The notes beneath the pieces were generated by a model, which searched no databases, was not told where the DNA came from, and saw only the letters and a program-made list of their open reading frames with translations. A program made the translations under genes and the position numbers. Below are positions 15,631 to 23,821 of a stretch of DNA of 64,000 nt, one piece after another. Location: assembly GCA_016787345.1 (NCBI GenBank), contig JAEUUU010000159.1, positions 1 to 64,000 of the forward strand. Reading direction: 5' to 3'. Each line of letters starts with the position of its first letter. Position 1 is the first letter of the stretch. The DNA comes from Saprospiraceae bacterium. GTDB lineage: Bacteria; Bacteroidota; Bacteroidia; Chitinophagales; Saprospiraceae.

Positions 15631-16851
15631 ATGGAAAAGCGCCGTTTGATTTACCTCGACAATAATGCCACCACCCCCTGCGACCCGCGCGTCGTGGAGA
15701 CTATGGTTCCCTATTTTTACGAAAAACACGGCAACGCCGCCAGTCGCAGCCACCATTTCGGCTGGGAGGCCGAAGACGCGGTGGATTACGCCCGCGAGCA
15801 GATTGCCCAGTTGTTGCAAGTGGAAGACAAGGAGATTATTTTTACCTCCGGCGCCACGGAAAGCAACAACCTGGCCCTCAAAGGGGTGTTTGAGATGTAT
15901 GCCCGCAAAGGCAACCATTTCATCACCGCCGAGACGGAGCACAAGGCCATCCTCGACACCTGCAAACACCTGGAGAAACAAGGGGCAGAAATCACTTACC
16001 TGAAAGTAAAAGAAGACGGTCTGATTGACCTCGGCGAACTGGAAGCCGCCATCAAACCGACAACCGTGCTGGTGTCGATCATGTGGGCCAACAACGAAAC
16101 CGGCGTAATCCAGCCCATGCGCGAAATCGCCCAAATCTGCGAAAAACACGGCGTGTTATTCCACAGCGACGCTACGCAGGCCGTGGGCAAAATTCCGACG
16201 CACCCGCGTGACATCGGCGTCCACCTGATGTCGTTCACGGCCCATAAAATGTACGGCCCCAAAGGCGTCGGCGGCCTGTACGTCAGCCGCAAAAATCCGC
16301 GCGTCAAAGTCACCGCTCAAATGGATGGCGGCGGCCACGAGCGCGGCATGCGTTCCGGTACCCTCAACGTACCCGGCATCGTCGGCTTCGGCAAAGCGGC
16401 CGAAATCGCCCGCCTCGAAATGGCGCAGGACGCCGAACGCCTCTCGCGCCTGCGCGACAAGCTGGAAAGCGCCCTCACCCAACTGGAAGAAACCAAGGTC
16501 AACGGCAATGTCGGCAGCCGTATGCCGCACGTGTCGAACATCTCCTTCAAGCACGTCGAAGGCGAAGGCCTGATGATGACCTTCAATCAAAATATCGCCG
16601 TGTCTTCGGGCTCGGCCTGCACCTCGGCCTCGCTCGAACCCTCCTACGTGCTCGTAGGCATGGGCCTGGGCGACGACCTGGCGCACTCCTCCATCCGCTT
16701 CTCGCTCGGCCGCTTTACCACCGAGGAAGACGTGGACGAGGCCATCCGATTGGTCGCCAACGGCGTCAATCACATGCGCGAACTCTCGCCCATCTGGGAA
16801 ATGTACAAGGATGGCGTTGATCTGAGCAAGATCGAGTGGAGCGCGCATTGA
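15631..16851 (+). CDS. iscS: Cysteine desulfurase IscS
   Basis: PLP enzyme of 406 residues that takes sulfur from cysteine and hands it to IscU for Fe-S cluster assembly. IYLDNNATTPCDPRV opens the protein. The PLP lysine is Lys206 in SFTAHKMYGPKGVGG and the persulfide cysteine is Cys330 in SSGSACTSASLEPSYV. The C-terminus SPIWEMYKDGVDLSKIEW closely resembles proteobacterial/mitochondrial IscS, unlike the SufS type common in Bacteroidota. It is first in an iscS-iscU-iscA cluster; no hscBA or ferredoxin gene follows in this window. Confidence 0.96.
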   Translation: MEKRRLIYLDNNATTPCDPRVVETMVPYFYEKHGNAASRSHHFGWEAEDAVDYAREQIAQLLQVEDKEIIFTSGATESNNLALKGVFEMYARKGNHFITAETEHKAILDTCKHLEKQGAEITYLKVKEDGLIDLGELEAAIKPTTVLVSIMWANNETGVIQPMREIAQICEKHGVLFHSDATQAVGKIPTHPRDIGVHLMSFTAHKMYGPKGVGGLYVSRKNPRVKVTAQMDGGGHERGMRSGTLNVPGIVGFGKAAEIARLEMAQDAERLSRLRDKLESALTQLEETKVNGNVGSRMPHVSNISFKHVEGEGLMMTFNQNIAVSSGSACTSASLEPSYVLVGMGLGDDLAHSSIRFSLGRFTTEEDVDEAIRLVANGVNHMRELSPIWEMYKDGVDLSKIEWSAH

Positions 16852-16860
16852 AATGAAGGG

Positions 16861-17015
16861 GTGAGGATGTGAGGATTTGAGGATGCGAGGATTTGAGAAA
16901 AGGGTAACTTCTGCCCTCAGATACTGTAAATATTTCGAATTCAGACTGTTTTTGTGAGCAGAAATGGCTCTTTTCTCAAATCCTCGCATCCTCAAATCCT
17001 CGCATCCTCTCATCC
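16861..17015. repeat. Long inverted repeat with GAGGAT arms between iscS and iscU
   Basis: The left arm (16861-16902) is a purine-rich series of GAGGAT variants. The right arm (16970-17015) is its reverse complement, identical over the inner 32 bases. The core (16903-16969) has imperfect terminal complementarity (CTTCTGC against GCAGAAA). It is the same architecture as the elements at 47656-47852 and 47903-48103, with related core ends (AAAAGGGT...CTGC). In an iscSUA transcript it would fold into a long hairpin. Confidence 0.8.
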
Positions 17016-17043
17016 TTAAATCCTCAGTAATAAAACAACCACC

Positions 17044-17463
17044 ATGGCATACTCCGATAAAGTACTCGATCATTTCAAAAACCCGCGCAACGTGGGCTCG
17101 CTGAACAAGGAAGCGAAAAACGTTGGTACCGGTCTTGTCGGCGCCCCGGAATGCGGCGACGTCATGCGCCTTCAGATCGAAGTAGATGAAGAAACCGGCC
17201 TCATTCGCGACGCGAAGTTCAAAACCTTCGGTTGCGGCTCGGCCATCGCCTCTTCTTCGCTCGCGACCGAATGGCTCAAAGGCAAATCGCTCGATGAAGC
17301 CGGTAAAATCGACAACATGGACATCGTGGAAGAACTGGCGCTTCCGCCCGTGAAAATCCACTGCTCCGTATTGGCCGAAGATGCGATCAAAGCCGCCATT
17401 AAAGACTATCAGGATAAAAACGGCATTCAGGTCGAAGCCGCTCCGAGCGAAGCTACTGCCTGA
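17044..17463 (+). CDS. iscU: Fe-S cluster scaffold IscU
   Basis: Scaffold of 139 residues on which [2Fe-2S] clusters are built. The ligand residues are all present: Cys37 and Asp39 (GAPECGDVM), Cys64 (TFGCGSAIASSS), and His106/Cys107 in the LPPVKIHCS motif that is also the chaperone-binding site. Like its iscS neighbour, it is of proteobacterial ISC type (MAYSDKVLDHFKNPRNVGS). The only oddity is an Ala/Pro/Glu-rich C-terminal extension of about 10 residues. It lies 192 bases after iscS, with the inverted repeat between them. Confidence 0.96.
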   Translation: MAYSDKVLDHFKNPRNVGSLNKEAKNVGTGLVGAPECGDVMRLQIEVDEETGLIRDAKFKTFGCGSAIASSSLATEWLKGKSLDEAGKIDNMDIVEELALPPVKIHCSVLAEDAIKAAIKDYQDKNGIQVEAAPSEATA

Positions 17464-17512
17464 GCGCGCACCTGAATCGCTTGTTTTACTTTGAAATAAA
17501 AATCATAGCGTC

Positions 17513-17839
17513 ATGATTTACGTAGCGGAAAGCGCCAAGCAAAAGATTGCAGAAATACGCGGCAGCCAACACATTGCCGACGATTATTTTCTGCGCGTGT
17601 CTGTCGTGTCGGGCGGATGCTCCGGCCTCTCCTACAAAATGGATTTTGACAACGAATCCAAGCCCAACGATCAGGTATTCGAAGACAACGGCGTGAAAGT
17701 GGTCACCGATCTGAAAAGCTTTCTTTACCTGTTCAACACCACACTGGAGTTTTCCGGCGGATTGAATGGAAAAGGCTTTTCGTTCAACAACCCGAATGCT
17801 GCCCGGACTTGCAGCTGCGGAGAGAGTTTCGCCGTCTGA
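17513..17839 (+). CDS. iscA: A-type Fe-S carrier IscA/HesB family
   Basis: A protein of 108 residues with the three ligand cysteines of A-type carriers: Cys36 (SGGCSGLSY), and Cys100 and Cys102 (ARTCSCGESF). It receives clusters from the IscU scaffold and passes them to apo-proteins. It is the third gene of the isc cluster, 49 bases after iscU, and is followed by a hairpin terminator. Confidence 0.93.
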   Translation: MIYVAESAKQKIAEIRGSQHIADDYFLRVSVVSGGCSGLSYKMDFDNESKPNDQVFEDNGVKVVTDLKSFLYLFNTTLEFSGGLNGKGFSFNNPNAARTCSCGESFAV

Positions 17840-17872
17840 TCAACGCATTAGTCGAAGTAAAACAGGACTCAG

Positions 17873-17899
17873 AGGCTGCCAGATGGCAGCCTTTTTTAT
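17873..17899 (+). terminator. Terminator of the isc operon
   Basis: An 8-bp stem (17873-17880 with 17885-17892) with a four-base AGAT loop runs straight into a T tract, 33 bases after the iscA stop. Confidence 0.85.
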
Positions 17900-17989
17900 T
17901 TTTTGTCGAAAAGGTTGGGATTGTTTTTAAATTTTAAAACTTTTTATGTCAAATTTGCCTCCGTAAAACTAACCAACTATCTACAAGGT

Positions 17990-19039
17990 ATGAAAGCACT
18001 CAAAATCTTCCTGTATATCATTTTAGGCCTTGTTGCCTTTATCATCGGGCTGGGTTTGTTTGGTAAAAGCGATTACCACATCGAGCGCAGCATCGAGATC
18101 GATGCCCCCCGCGAAATCGTGTACGAGCAGGTCCGGTACTTCAAAAACTTCCCCAAATGGTCACCCTGGCAATCGCTCGACCCCAACATGAAAACCTCGA
18201 TTGAAGGTATCGACGGTGAAGTCGGGGCGGTTTACAACTGGGTAGGCAACGATAAAGTTGGCGCCGGCAAACAAACGCTGAAAAACGTTTCGCCCGGACG
18301 AATCGACCTCGAAGTACAGTTTTCGGAACCCTGGGAAAGCATTTCGCCCTCAGCGATCAAAATGGAGGCACAGGGAGAAAAAACCCTGGTCAGCTGGGGA
18401 TTCGATATGCACGTAGGCTTCCCCTGGAATGGCTTTGCCATGCTGACCGATATGGATGCCGCCGTCGGCAAAGACTATGAGCGCGGCCTCGGCAACCTCA
18501 AACGCATCTGTGAAGAGATCGCCCACCCCAAGTACCTCGGCTATGAAGTTGCGGAAACCGAAATACCGGTCAAATACTACTTCGGGGTGCGCAAAAACCT
18601 GTCGTTCGATAGCCTGCAGGCATTTTATGAAGCCATCTTCCCACAGGCCATGAGCGCCATACAGGAGCAGGGCCTTACGCCGGCCGGCGCGCCCTCCAGC
18701 CTGACCTGGATTTGGGACGACTCCACCCATACCACCGACATGGCTGCTGCCGTGCCCATCGCCGAGGCCAAAAAATTCGGCAATGGCCTGGGCGTATTCA
18801 CCGTCGGCGGCGGTCGCGCCCTGGTGATCGATTACTACGGCATGTACGACAGTATCGGCAGCGCCCACCTGGCCATGGAGGACTACATGGTGAAAAAGAG
18901 TTTGCGCTGCATCCCGCCCGTTCTCGAAGAATACATCACCGACCCCATGGCCGAGCCCGACACGAGCAAGTGGCTGACCAAGGTGATCTACTTTGTAGAG
19001 CCGCTGCCGCGGGATACGCTTCCGAAAAACGATCAATAA
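17990..19039 (+). CDS. SRPBCC-domain protein with C-terminal GyrI-like domain
   Basis: A protein of 349 residues. An N-terminal membrane anchor (ALKIFLYIILGLVAFIIGL) is followed by a SRPBCC/polyketide-cyclase-type ligand-binding domain at about 28-170 (IERSIEIDAPREIVYEQV, FPKWSPWQSLDPNM). A GyrI-like/effector-binding domain follows at about 185-345. Such two-domain proteins are common in Bacteroidota and are thought to bind hydrophobic ligands, but the ligand is unknown. The ATG shown puts the hydrophobic anchor at the N-terminus; the longer upstream frame begins in the intergenic AT-rich region. It is probably a single-gene unit, ended by a hairpin. Confidence 0.8.
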   Translation: MKALKIFLYIILGLVAFIIGLGLFGKSDYHIERSIEIDAPREIVYEQVRYFKNFPKWSPWQSLDPNMKTSIEGIDGEVGAVYNWVGNDKVGAGKQTLKNVSPGRIDLEVQFSEPWESISPSAIKMEAQGEKTLVSWGFDMHVGFPWNGFAMLTDMDAAVGKDYERGLGNLKRICEEIAHPKYLGYEVAETEIPVKYYFGVRKNLSFDSLQAFYEAIFPQAMSAIQEQGLTPAGAPSSLTWIWDDSTHTTDMAAAVPIAEAKKFGNGLGVFTVGGGRALVIDYYGMYDSIGSAHLAMEDYMVKKSLRCIPPVLEEYITDPMAEPDTSKWLTKVIYFVEPLPRDTLPKNDQ

Positions 19040-19059
19040 AGAATAAATAAATATTGAAA

Positions 19060-19100
19060 AATGGGGTAAATCGCTCAAATTCGATGCGATTTGCCCCATT
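19060..19100. terminator. Hairpin terminator
   Basis: A 14-bp stem with one G-T pair (19060-19073 with 19087-19100) and a 13-base loop lies 20 bases after the stop of the SRPBCC gene. A-rich and moderately T-rich flanks would allow it to work, at least for the upstream gene. Confidence 0.65.
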
Positions 19101-19124
19101 CTGTTTATGGATGAATGTTGGAAC

Positions 19125-19156
19125 TTGATTTAATAGGACCGCCAGGTATAACTTTG
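19125..19156 (+). promoter_or_regulatory. Promoter of the Cys-rich lipoprotein gene
   Basis: TTG at 19125-19127 is followed after 21 bases by TAACTTTG (19149-19156), matching the -33/-7 pattern of Bacteroidota promoters. The ATG is 21 bases further on. Confidence 0.55.
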
Positions 19157-19177
19157 AGTACACAAAAAATCCATACG

Positions 19178-19900
19178 ATGAAAACAACTCCATTTTTCCA
19201 GACTGTTTCTTTCCTGACCTTGTTGGTACTACTGTTGTCTGCCGGCTGTAAGCAAGACAAACTCGAGCGTCAATTTGAAGCGTTGCCTGAACTTCCATCT
19301 GAACTTGCGGCTACCCTTGATACACATACGCTGGCGACCAATATTCCTGCATTCACATCTGTCAATTTGAACACTTCCAAACAAGACAAAATACCCGAAC
19401 TGGCAGCCGCTCCCTGCTGTGAAAACACAGATTACAAGGCTTTGCAAGTTATGCTACCTTATACAAAATGCGCCCCGCTCAGAGAATTTCTTGTTGTGCC
19501 GTTGGGCGATTTGTCCATGGCAACCGAAGGACAGAGAAACAAACAGGGCGTTCAGCCCCCCTCCAGGGCTGTAAGTTTGTATAAATACAAGAATAAAGGC
19601 GGCTTAAGTATTCTGGATCGCATTGTATGCGTCTCAAGCGATGGCCCTTGGGAGGCATCACTAGTCGCTACGACCCCCTGCTCACCTTATATCACTTTAT
19701 ATTCTCTGACCGTCAGCGCATTTGGAGATCAGTTTGTTTACGAGTGGACTGGTGGTCTGGAAAATCATCCAGCTGAAATCCAACTGGTCAGTTGTCGCCA
19801 GTTGGGTAATATTAGCCTCTCTTGCGGTATTTCTACATGTTCATGCTCATCTTCCCATTGCCCGGAAGAAGATCCCTGTACATGTACCCTGAACTGGTAA
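19178..19900 (+). CDS. Cys-rich lipoprotein of unknown function
   Basis: A protein of 240 residues with a lipoprotein signal (FLTLLVLLLSAGC, lipobox Cys near 25). The mature part has no family I recognise. It contains about 14 cysteines, including a CC pair in APCCENTDY and a C-terminal cluster CGISTCSCSSSHCPEEDPC, suggesting a disulfide-stabilised or metal-binding extracytoplasmic protein. It has its own promoter and is convergent with ddl, with 11 bases between the stops. Confidence 0.65.
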   Translation: MKTTPFFQTVSFLTLLVLLLSAGCKQDKLERQFEALPELPSELAATLDTHTLATNIPAFTSVNLNTSKQDKIPELAAAPCCENTDYKALQVMLPYTKCAPLREFLVVPLGDLSMATEGQRNKQGVQPPSRAVSLYKYKNKGGLSILDRIVCVSSDGPWEASLVATTPCSPYITLYSLTVSAFGDQFVYEWTGGLENHPAEIQLVSCRQLGNISLSCGISTCSCSSSHCPEEDPCTCTLNW

Positions 19901-19911
19901 AGCGAGGATTA

Positions 19912-20871
19912 TTAAAGAATAGCTTCTTCAATCAAAGCCGCGAAAAACGCACCCAGTTCCCAGCCGGCAGCCCGCGCCTGCTGCGGCACGATGCTGGCCG
20001 GAGAGATGCCGGGTATCGTATTGGCCTCCAGCAAATGGAAGGTGTCGCCCACGAGAATATAATCGAAACGCACCACGCCCCGGCAGCCCAGCAACTTATA
20101 GATCTGGCGGGTGCGTTCCTGGCACTGCCGGGTTTGGTCGGCCGTCAGGTCGGCAGGTGTGACCTCCTGTGATTTGCCTTCGTATTTGGCGGCAAAGTCG
20201 AAAAATTCGGTTTCGGGAATGATTTCCGTGACCGGCAGGACGACGATTTCGCCCTTGTGACGGAACGCGCCGTTGGCAAACTCGCGGCCGGGCATAAAAC
20301 TTTCCACCACCACCTCGTCGCCGAAACGCCAGGCCTCGTCGAGAGCGGGCTGAAGTTCGGCTTCGGTTTTGACCTTGCTGACGCCAAAACTCGACCCGTG
20401 GGTATTGGGCTTGACAAATACCGGCAGGCCAAGCGCCCGTAATTTGTCGGGATCGACGGCTTGACCGCGATGCAGCAGCACCGATTTTGCCAGCGGGATG
20501 CCATGCGGCGCCAGCTGGGTTTTGGTGTTGTGTTTGTTCATGGTCAGCGCGCTTACGTAGCCGTCGCAACAGGTGTAAGGGATGCCGAGCATTTCGAAAT
20601 AGCCCTGCATTTTGCCGTCTTCGAGCGGGCTGCCGTGCAGTGCCGCGAAAGCGCAGTCGAAGCGGATTTTTTCGCCGCCGAGGGTAAGGGAAAAATCGTT
20701 TTTATCCACCTGAACGCCCGTTTCCAGTTCGCGCCAGTCGGCTTTTTGAATATCGATGAGGAAAGAGCGATAACGATCGGCCGGCAAATGATCGGCTACC
20801 ACGCGGCCGCTTTTGAGTGAAATGACGCGCTCTTCGGAGTCACCGCCGGTGAGGATGGCTATGTTTTTCAT
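19912..20871 (-). CDS. ddl: D-alanine--D-alanine ligase
   Basis: ATP-grasp enzyme of 319 residues that makes the D-Ala-D-Ala dipeptide for peptidoglycan. Family features are the N-terminal ILTGGDSEERVISLKSG, the PVFVKPNTHGSSFGVSKV ATP-binding loop, CRGVVRFDYILVGD, and EANTIPGISPASIVPQ near the C-terminus with the catalytic Asn/Gly loop. It is cytoplasmic. The start MKNIAIL was chosen over an upstream ATG to fit the family N-terminus. A TACCTTTG promoter element lies 25 bases upstream. It stands alone rather than in the usual mur/fts cluster. Confidence 0.95.
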   Translation of the reverse strand: MKNIAILTGGDSEERVISLKSGRVVADHLPADRYRSFLIDIQKADWRELETGVQVDKNDFSLTLGGEKIRFDCAFAALHGSPLEDGKMQGYFEMLGIPYTCCDGYVSALTMNKHNTKTQLAPHGIPLAKSVLLHRGQAVDPDKLRALGLPVFVKPNTHGSSFGVSKVKTEAELQPALDEAWRFGDEVVVESFMPGREFANGAFRHKGEIVVLPVTEIIPETEFFDFAAKYEGKSQEVTPADLTADQTRQCQERTRQIYKLLGCRGVVRFDYILVGDTFHLLEANTIPGISPASIVPQQARAAGWELGAFFAALIEEAIL

Positions 20872-20895
20872 GATGAAGAAGGGTGATAAGCTGTG

Positions 20896-20903
20896 CAAAG
20901 GTA
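20896..20903 (-). promoter_or_regulatory. -7 promoter element for ddl
   Basis: Reads TACCTTTG on the minus strand, an exact match to TANNTTTG, 24 bases before the ddl ATG. Confidence 0.5.
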
Positions 20904-20965
20904 GGTTGCAGTACCTGCTTAAAACGCTCCGTTACCCATCCTTCTACTCCCGGCAAGATATTTTT

Positions 20966-21895
20966 TTATAACCCCGCAAAATACCGCACCAATTCATGCC
21001 CCGGCGGCTCCGGGCGCTCCTGGCGTTGGGCGGCAGCGGGCAGCGCGCCCGTTTGTACAAACCGGAGGACTGCCTCCGTCACCTCCGGATGCCCGAGATG
21101 GTGGTGCGCCCCTTTGGCGGCCAACAATGCGCTTTCGGGCCAGAAATTATGGAACCGCTGTGCATGCGAAAACGGCGTGACCGGATCGCCGGGGTCGTGC
21201 ACCAAAAGCGCCTCGATACCGCCGAAGTCGCCGCTCATACGAGCCAGATCAAACTGGTCGAGCCGGTCGCCCAGCATCTGTTCGGCCTTGCGGACAACCG
21301 GCCAATACAGCGTCGGCCAAATGCCCAGCGCTTTTTTGTAGTCTTTGAACACCTGCGGGATGTAAGTAAAAGACGCCATGATCACCATTTTTCGGGGCCG
21401 AAGCTGGGCCGGAAGCCGGTGTACGGCATAAACGCTGCTGCTACCGCCAAAAGAATGGCCAATGATCGCGTCCGTGGGCCCGTAAGTATGTATCAGATCG
21501 GTGATAATCGCGGCGTTCAGCGGCATGTGCATAAAGTCCCGGGGCGCAAGTCCGTGGCCGCTGGGATCGTAGGCGATGACCCGCCAGCCACCCTCTACCA
21601 GCGTCGGTACGAAATGGCGCCAGCGACCGGCGTTGTATCCCCAGCCGTAACTCAATAATACCAACGGCGCGTCGGGCTCGCCCCAGTGGTATTCCATGAT
21701 TTCCCGACCGGCAGCGGTGCGCCGAACCTGCCGGGCAGTGGACAAAAAATCCAGTTCCTTCGGGCGCAGGCGCGGCCTGGGCGGCGTGCCGAAAATGCGC
21801 AGGGCGGCATCGGCTGCTCGTGAAGTAGACAGCAGGGAATAAAGATTGAGGCCAAGCCCAAGTGATTTGAAGAGGAGCGGCTGCAAGCGATTCAT
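20966..21895 (-). CDS. Alpha/beta-fold hydrolase
   Basis: A protein of 309 residues with the serine-hydrolase nucleophile elbow GHSFGG, an acid residue in LLVHDPGDPVTPF, and a histidine in KGAHHHLGHPEV. The first 60 residues are a non-catalytic extension. No signal peptide is seen. The substrate cannot be deduced. Its start overlaps the stop of the TetR-type regulator by four bases, so the two form an operon and the regulator probably controls the hydrolase, perhaps in response to a substrate of the enzyme. Confidence 0.85.
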   Translation of the reverse strand: MNRLQPLLFKSLGLGLNLYSLLSTSRAADAALRIFGTPPRPRLRPKELDFLSTARQVRRTAAGREIMEYHWGEPDAPLVLLSYGWGYNAGRWRHFVPTLVEGGWRVIAYDPSGHGLAPRDFMHMPLNAAIITDLIHTYGPTDAIIGHSFGGSSSVYAVHRLPAQLRPRKMVIMASFTYIPQVFKDYKKALGIWPTLYWPVVRKAEQMLGDRLDQFDLARMSGDFGGIEALLVHDPGDPVTPFSHAQRFHNFWPESALLAAKGAHHHLGHPEVTEAVLRFVQTGALPAAAQRQERPEPPGHELVRYFAGL

Positions 21896-22455
21896 GACTG
21901 GGAGAGAGGGAAAAGGGCCACAGCTCGGGCCACCATTTTTTCGAGATGTTGTTCGTTGCCGGTGAGTTTGTACATCGTAACGGCGCCTTCGTATTCGAGC
22001 AGCAGGCGATACGCTGTTTCACGGGCTTGTTCGGGGGGCATTGTGGCCGTCAGAATACCCGATACGGCCGACTGCCATTCGTCGAAGATGGTTTCGATAT
22101 AGTGATTGAACAAGCCTTCACGGCCGGTTTCGAGAGCGGTATTGGCAAAAAAACAACCCCGGCGCTCGATTTTGGCCAGCCGGTTCTGACGACGCAGGAG
22201 TTTTTCGAGTCGTTGTTCGGGGGGCAAATCTTCGCGGGCAACGGCCAATACGTATTCACGCAGGGCATTCTGGGCAAACTCCATGACCGCGTGCATCAAA
22301 CCTTCTTTCGACAAGTGGTGGTGCATCAGACCCGATTTGCCCAGGCCGGTCGCATCCGCCAGCATACTGATGGAAGTGCCGTAGTAGCCGTGGCGGTTGA
22401 AAACCTCCCAGCAGCGCCGCAATAAATCTGTTTTATCAATCTTTTGTACAGGCAT
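21892..22455 (-). CDS. TetR/AcrR-family transcriptional regulator
   Basis: A protein of 187 residues. An N-terminal helix-turn-helix of TetR type (DLLRRCWEVFNRHGYYGTSI, then MLADATGLGKSGLMHHHLSK) precedes an all-helical ligand-binding domain with the CFFANTALE segment seen in AcrR-like members. A palindromic site lies immediately upstream of its ATG, so autoregulation is likely. It is co-transcribed with the alpha/beta hydrolase. Confidence 0.9.
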   Translation of the reverse strand: MPVQKIDKTDLLRRCWEVFNRHGYYGTSISMLADATGLGKSGLMHHHLSKEGLMHAVMEFAQNALREYVLAVAREDLPPEQRLEKLLRRQNRLAKIERRGCFFANTALETGREGLFNHYIETIFDEWQSAVSGILTATMPPEQARETAYRLLLEYEGAVTMYKLTGNEQHLEKMVARAVALFPLSQS

Positions 22456-22459
22456 TATA

Positions 22460-22475
22460 CCGAACGTTCGTTCGG
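22460..22475. promoter_or_regulatory. Likely TetR-type operator
   Basis: CCGAACGTTCGTTCGG is nearly palindromic with a perfect CGAACGTTCG core and ends 5 bases from the regulator's start codon. This is a typical TetR-family operator form. The binding protein is assumed, not shown. Confidence 0.6.
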
Positions 22476-22532
22476 CAAAAGTACGCGGTATTTATATTTG
22501 CTGCAAGCCTGGCTAAAAAAGATTTTTTCCGA

Positions 22533-22988
22533 TCAAAAATCTGCTTCGTCGAGCAGCCGGCGATGGTAGTTGATTTGCCCCAGGTGATAGTTAAGGTGCG
22601 TCTGGAGGTGGAGCAGCATATAGCCTGTTGTCACGACCTGGCCGTGTTTTTCGAGAGGGAAACGTTCGTGCAGATCGGCTTCGGTGAGTTTACCCAGGCT
22701 TTCGCGAACCGTGTCGATGGTTTGCTCCACGGCGTCGAGTAGTTCCTGCCGGGGCACATTTTTTTGGGAAAATTCCAGTTCGCGCTGCCGTACGTACCCG
22801 GTGTATCCCAGGGTCGCGCCGATGAAGTGGTTGAGGTTGCCGACCAGGTGCAGGCAAAGGTTACCGGCCGAATTAGCGATTTCACCGCCGGTTACCCAAA
22901 GGGCATTTTCATCGCGGTACTGCTGGATTTCGCTTTTTAGTTTTTCAAGGTCGCGGACGAATAATTCGGTCAGGGTGGATAGGATCAT
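22533..22988 (-). CDS. DinB-family (DUF1572-type) protein
   Basis: A protein of 151 residues forming a four-helix DinB/YfiT-like bundle. It has NLNHFIGATLGY near the middle and HLQTHLNYHLGQINYHRR near the C-terminus, supplying the metal-binding histidines of the superfamily. Members include thiol-dependent transferases and many of unknown activity. The ATG shown gives a family-like N-terminus (ILSTLTELFVRDLEKL). An upstream extension would read through the palindromic repeat, whose left end lies only 9 bases from this start, so the repeat occupies its promoter region. Confidence 0.8.
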   Translation of the reverse strand: MILSTLTELFVRDLEKLKSEIQQYRDENALWVTGGEIANSAGNLCLHLVGNLNHFIGATLGYTGYVRQRELEFSQKNVPRQELLDAVEQTIDTVRESLGKLTEADLHERFPLEKHGQVVTTGYMLLHLQTHLNYHLGQINYHRRLLDEADF

Positions 22989-22996
22989 AACGGTAT

Positions 22997-23131
22997 TGTA
23001 ACGCCGACCTCCAGGTCGGCAATGTTGAGGGCAGCAAAATACCGCGATAATGCTAAATAGTTCCAATTTAGACAGACCGATTGGCGCCTTGGCTGGAAAT
23101 TGCGGGCTGTTTCTTCTCTCCATATCGCCAC
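22997..23131. repeat. Diverged copy of the GCCGACCT palindromic element
   Basis: It begins with the same terminal palindrome as the two full copies (22997-23022) and shares blocks such as taccgcgataatgct and tttcttctctc, but differs in the middle. Its right terminal palindrome is missing where it abuts the next copy. Together with the next copy it fills the gap 22989-23308. Confidence 0.6.
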
Positions 23132-23295
23132 TGTAGCGCCGACCTCCAGGTCGGCGAGTTTGAGGGCAGCAGCGTACCGCGATCATGCTTATTGCTCCAG
23201 TCGGTAGTTACCCTAAAATTTACGATAGTAGCCTTGGCTATTAATCGCGGTACATTTCTTCTCTCAACGTCGCCGACCTGGAGGTCGGCGCTACA
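23132..23295. mobile_element. Palindromic MITE-like element, copy 1
   Basis: A 164-bp unit with perfect 26-bp terminal inverted repeats (23132-23157 and 23270-23295). Each terminus is itself a near-palindrome (GCCGACCTCCAGGTCGGC). Subterminal repeats GTACCGCGAT and ATCGCGGTAC are also inverted. It has no coding capacity. It ends 13 bases from the stop of the lipoprotein gene. Confidence 0.7.
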
Positions 23296-23308
23296 TTGGC
23301 GTTACGAT

Positions 23309-23749
23309 TCAATCCCGTTCGGCTTTCAGCACATAGCGTTCGCCATCGAGCGTGCCGGACAATTCCAGATCGTCGCCATCGAGGTCGAAATCGAATTTGA
23401 GCGTTTCACCGTTGTCATTTTCGAGTTTTACTTCGCGATCGGTTTCGTCGACTTCATAATCGCCGGTAGCGACTTCGCTGCTGCCATCGGTGTAAATGAT
23501 CGTCCACTCGAAGTCGCCGTTGGAGCCAGTGTATTCTTCAAACTCGATTTTGGACGACAGTACGATCGTACCCTTGATCTCCACGCCGTCGATCGTAAAG
23601 GATTTGATCTCCCAGTCGCCGACGAGTTGTTGGGTGGGCGTGGGCTGGTTGTCGTCGTCTTTGTCTTTTTTACAACTGCTCAACCCAACAAGGGCGACAA
23701 AGAGAAGGGCCAGGGCGGCCAGGCTGATTTTTGAAAGATTGTGTTTCAT
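23309..23749 (-). CDS. Lipocalin-like lipoprotein
   Basis: A protein of 146 residues. A lipoprotein signal (LALLFVALVGLSSC) is followed by a Lys/Asp-rich linker (KKDKDDDNQPTPTQ). A beta-rich domain of the lipocalin-like type common in Bacteroidota follows, opening LVGDWEIKSFTIDGVEI. It is probably anchored in a cell-envelope membrane; the ligand is unknown. The gene is tightly framed by two same-direction copies of a palindromic element, 13 bases after its stop and about 70 bases before its start, which raises the possibility that the cassette moves as a unit. Confidence 0.75.
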   Translation of the reverse strand: MKHNLSKISLAALALLFVALVGLSSCKKDKDDDNQPTPTQQLVGDWEIKSFTIDGVEIKGTIVLSSKIEFEEYTGSNGDFEWTIIYTDGSSEVATGDYEVDETDREVKLENDNGETLKFDFDLDGDDLELSGTLDGERYVLKAERD

Positions 23750-23821
23750 GTTTGGGCAAAAATTTAATGGTTAAGTAGTGCTCACCTGACAGCGTCCTGT
23801 CGACAAAGGTTACAACCGCCC

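Noticed and set aside
22989..23186. Longer start for the DinB-family protein
   Set aside because: The added residues (CCPQTRRPGGRRYSG and a second similar block) come from translating the palindromic repeat elements.
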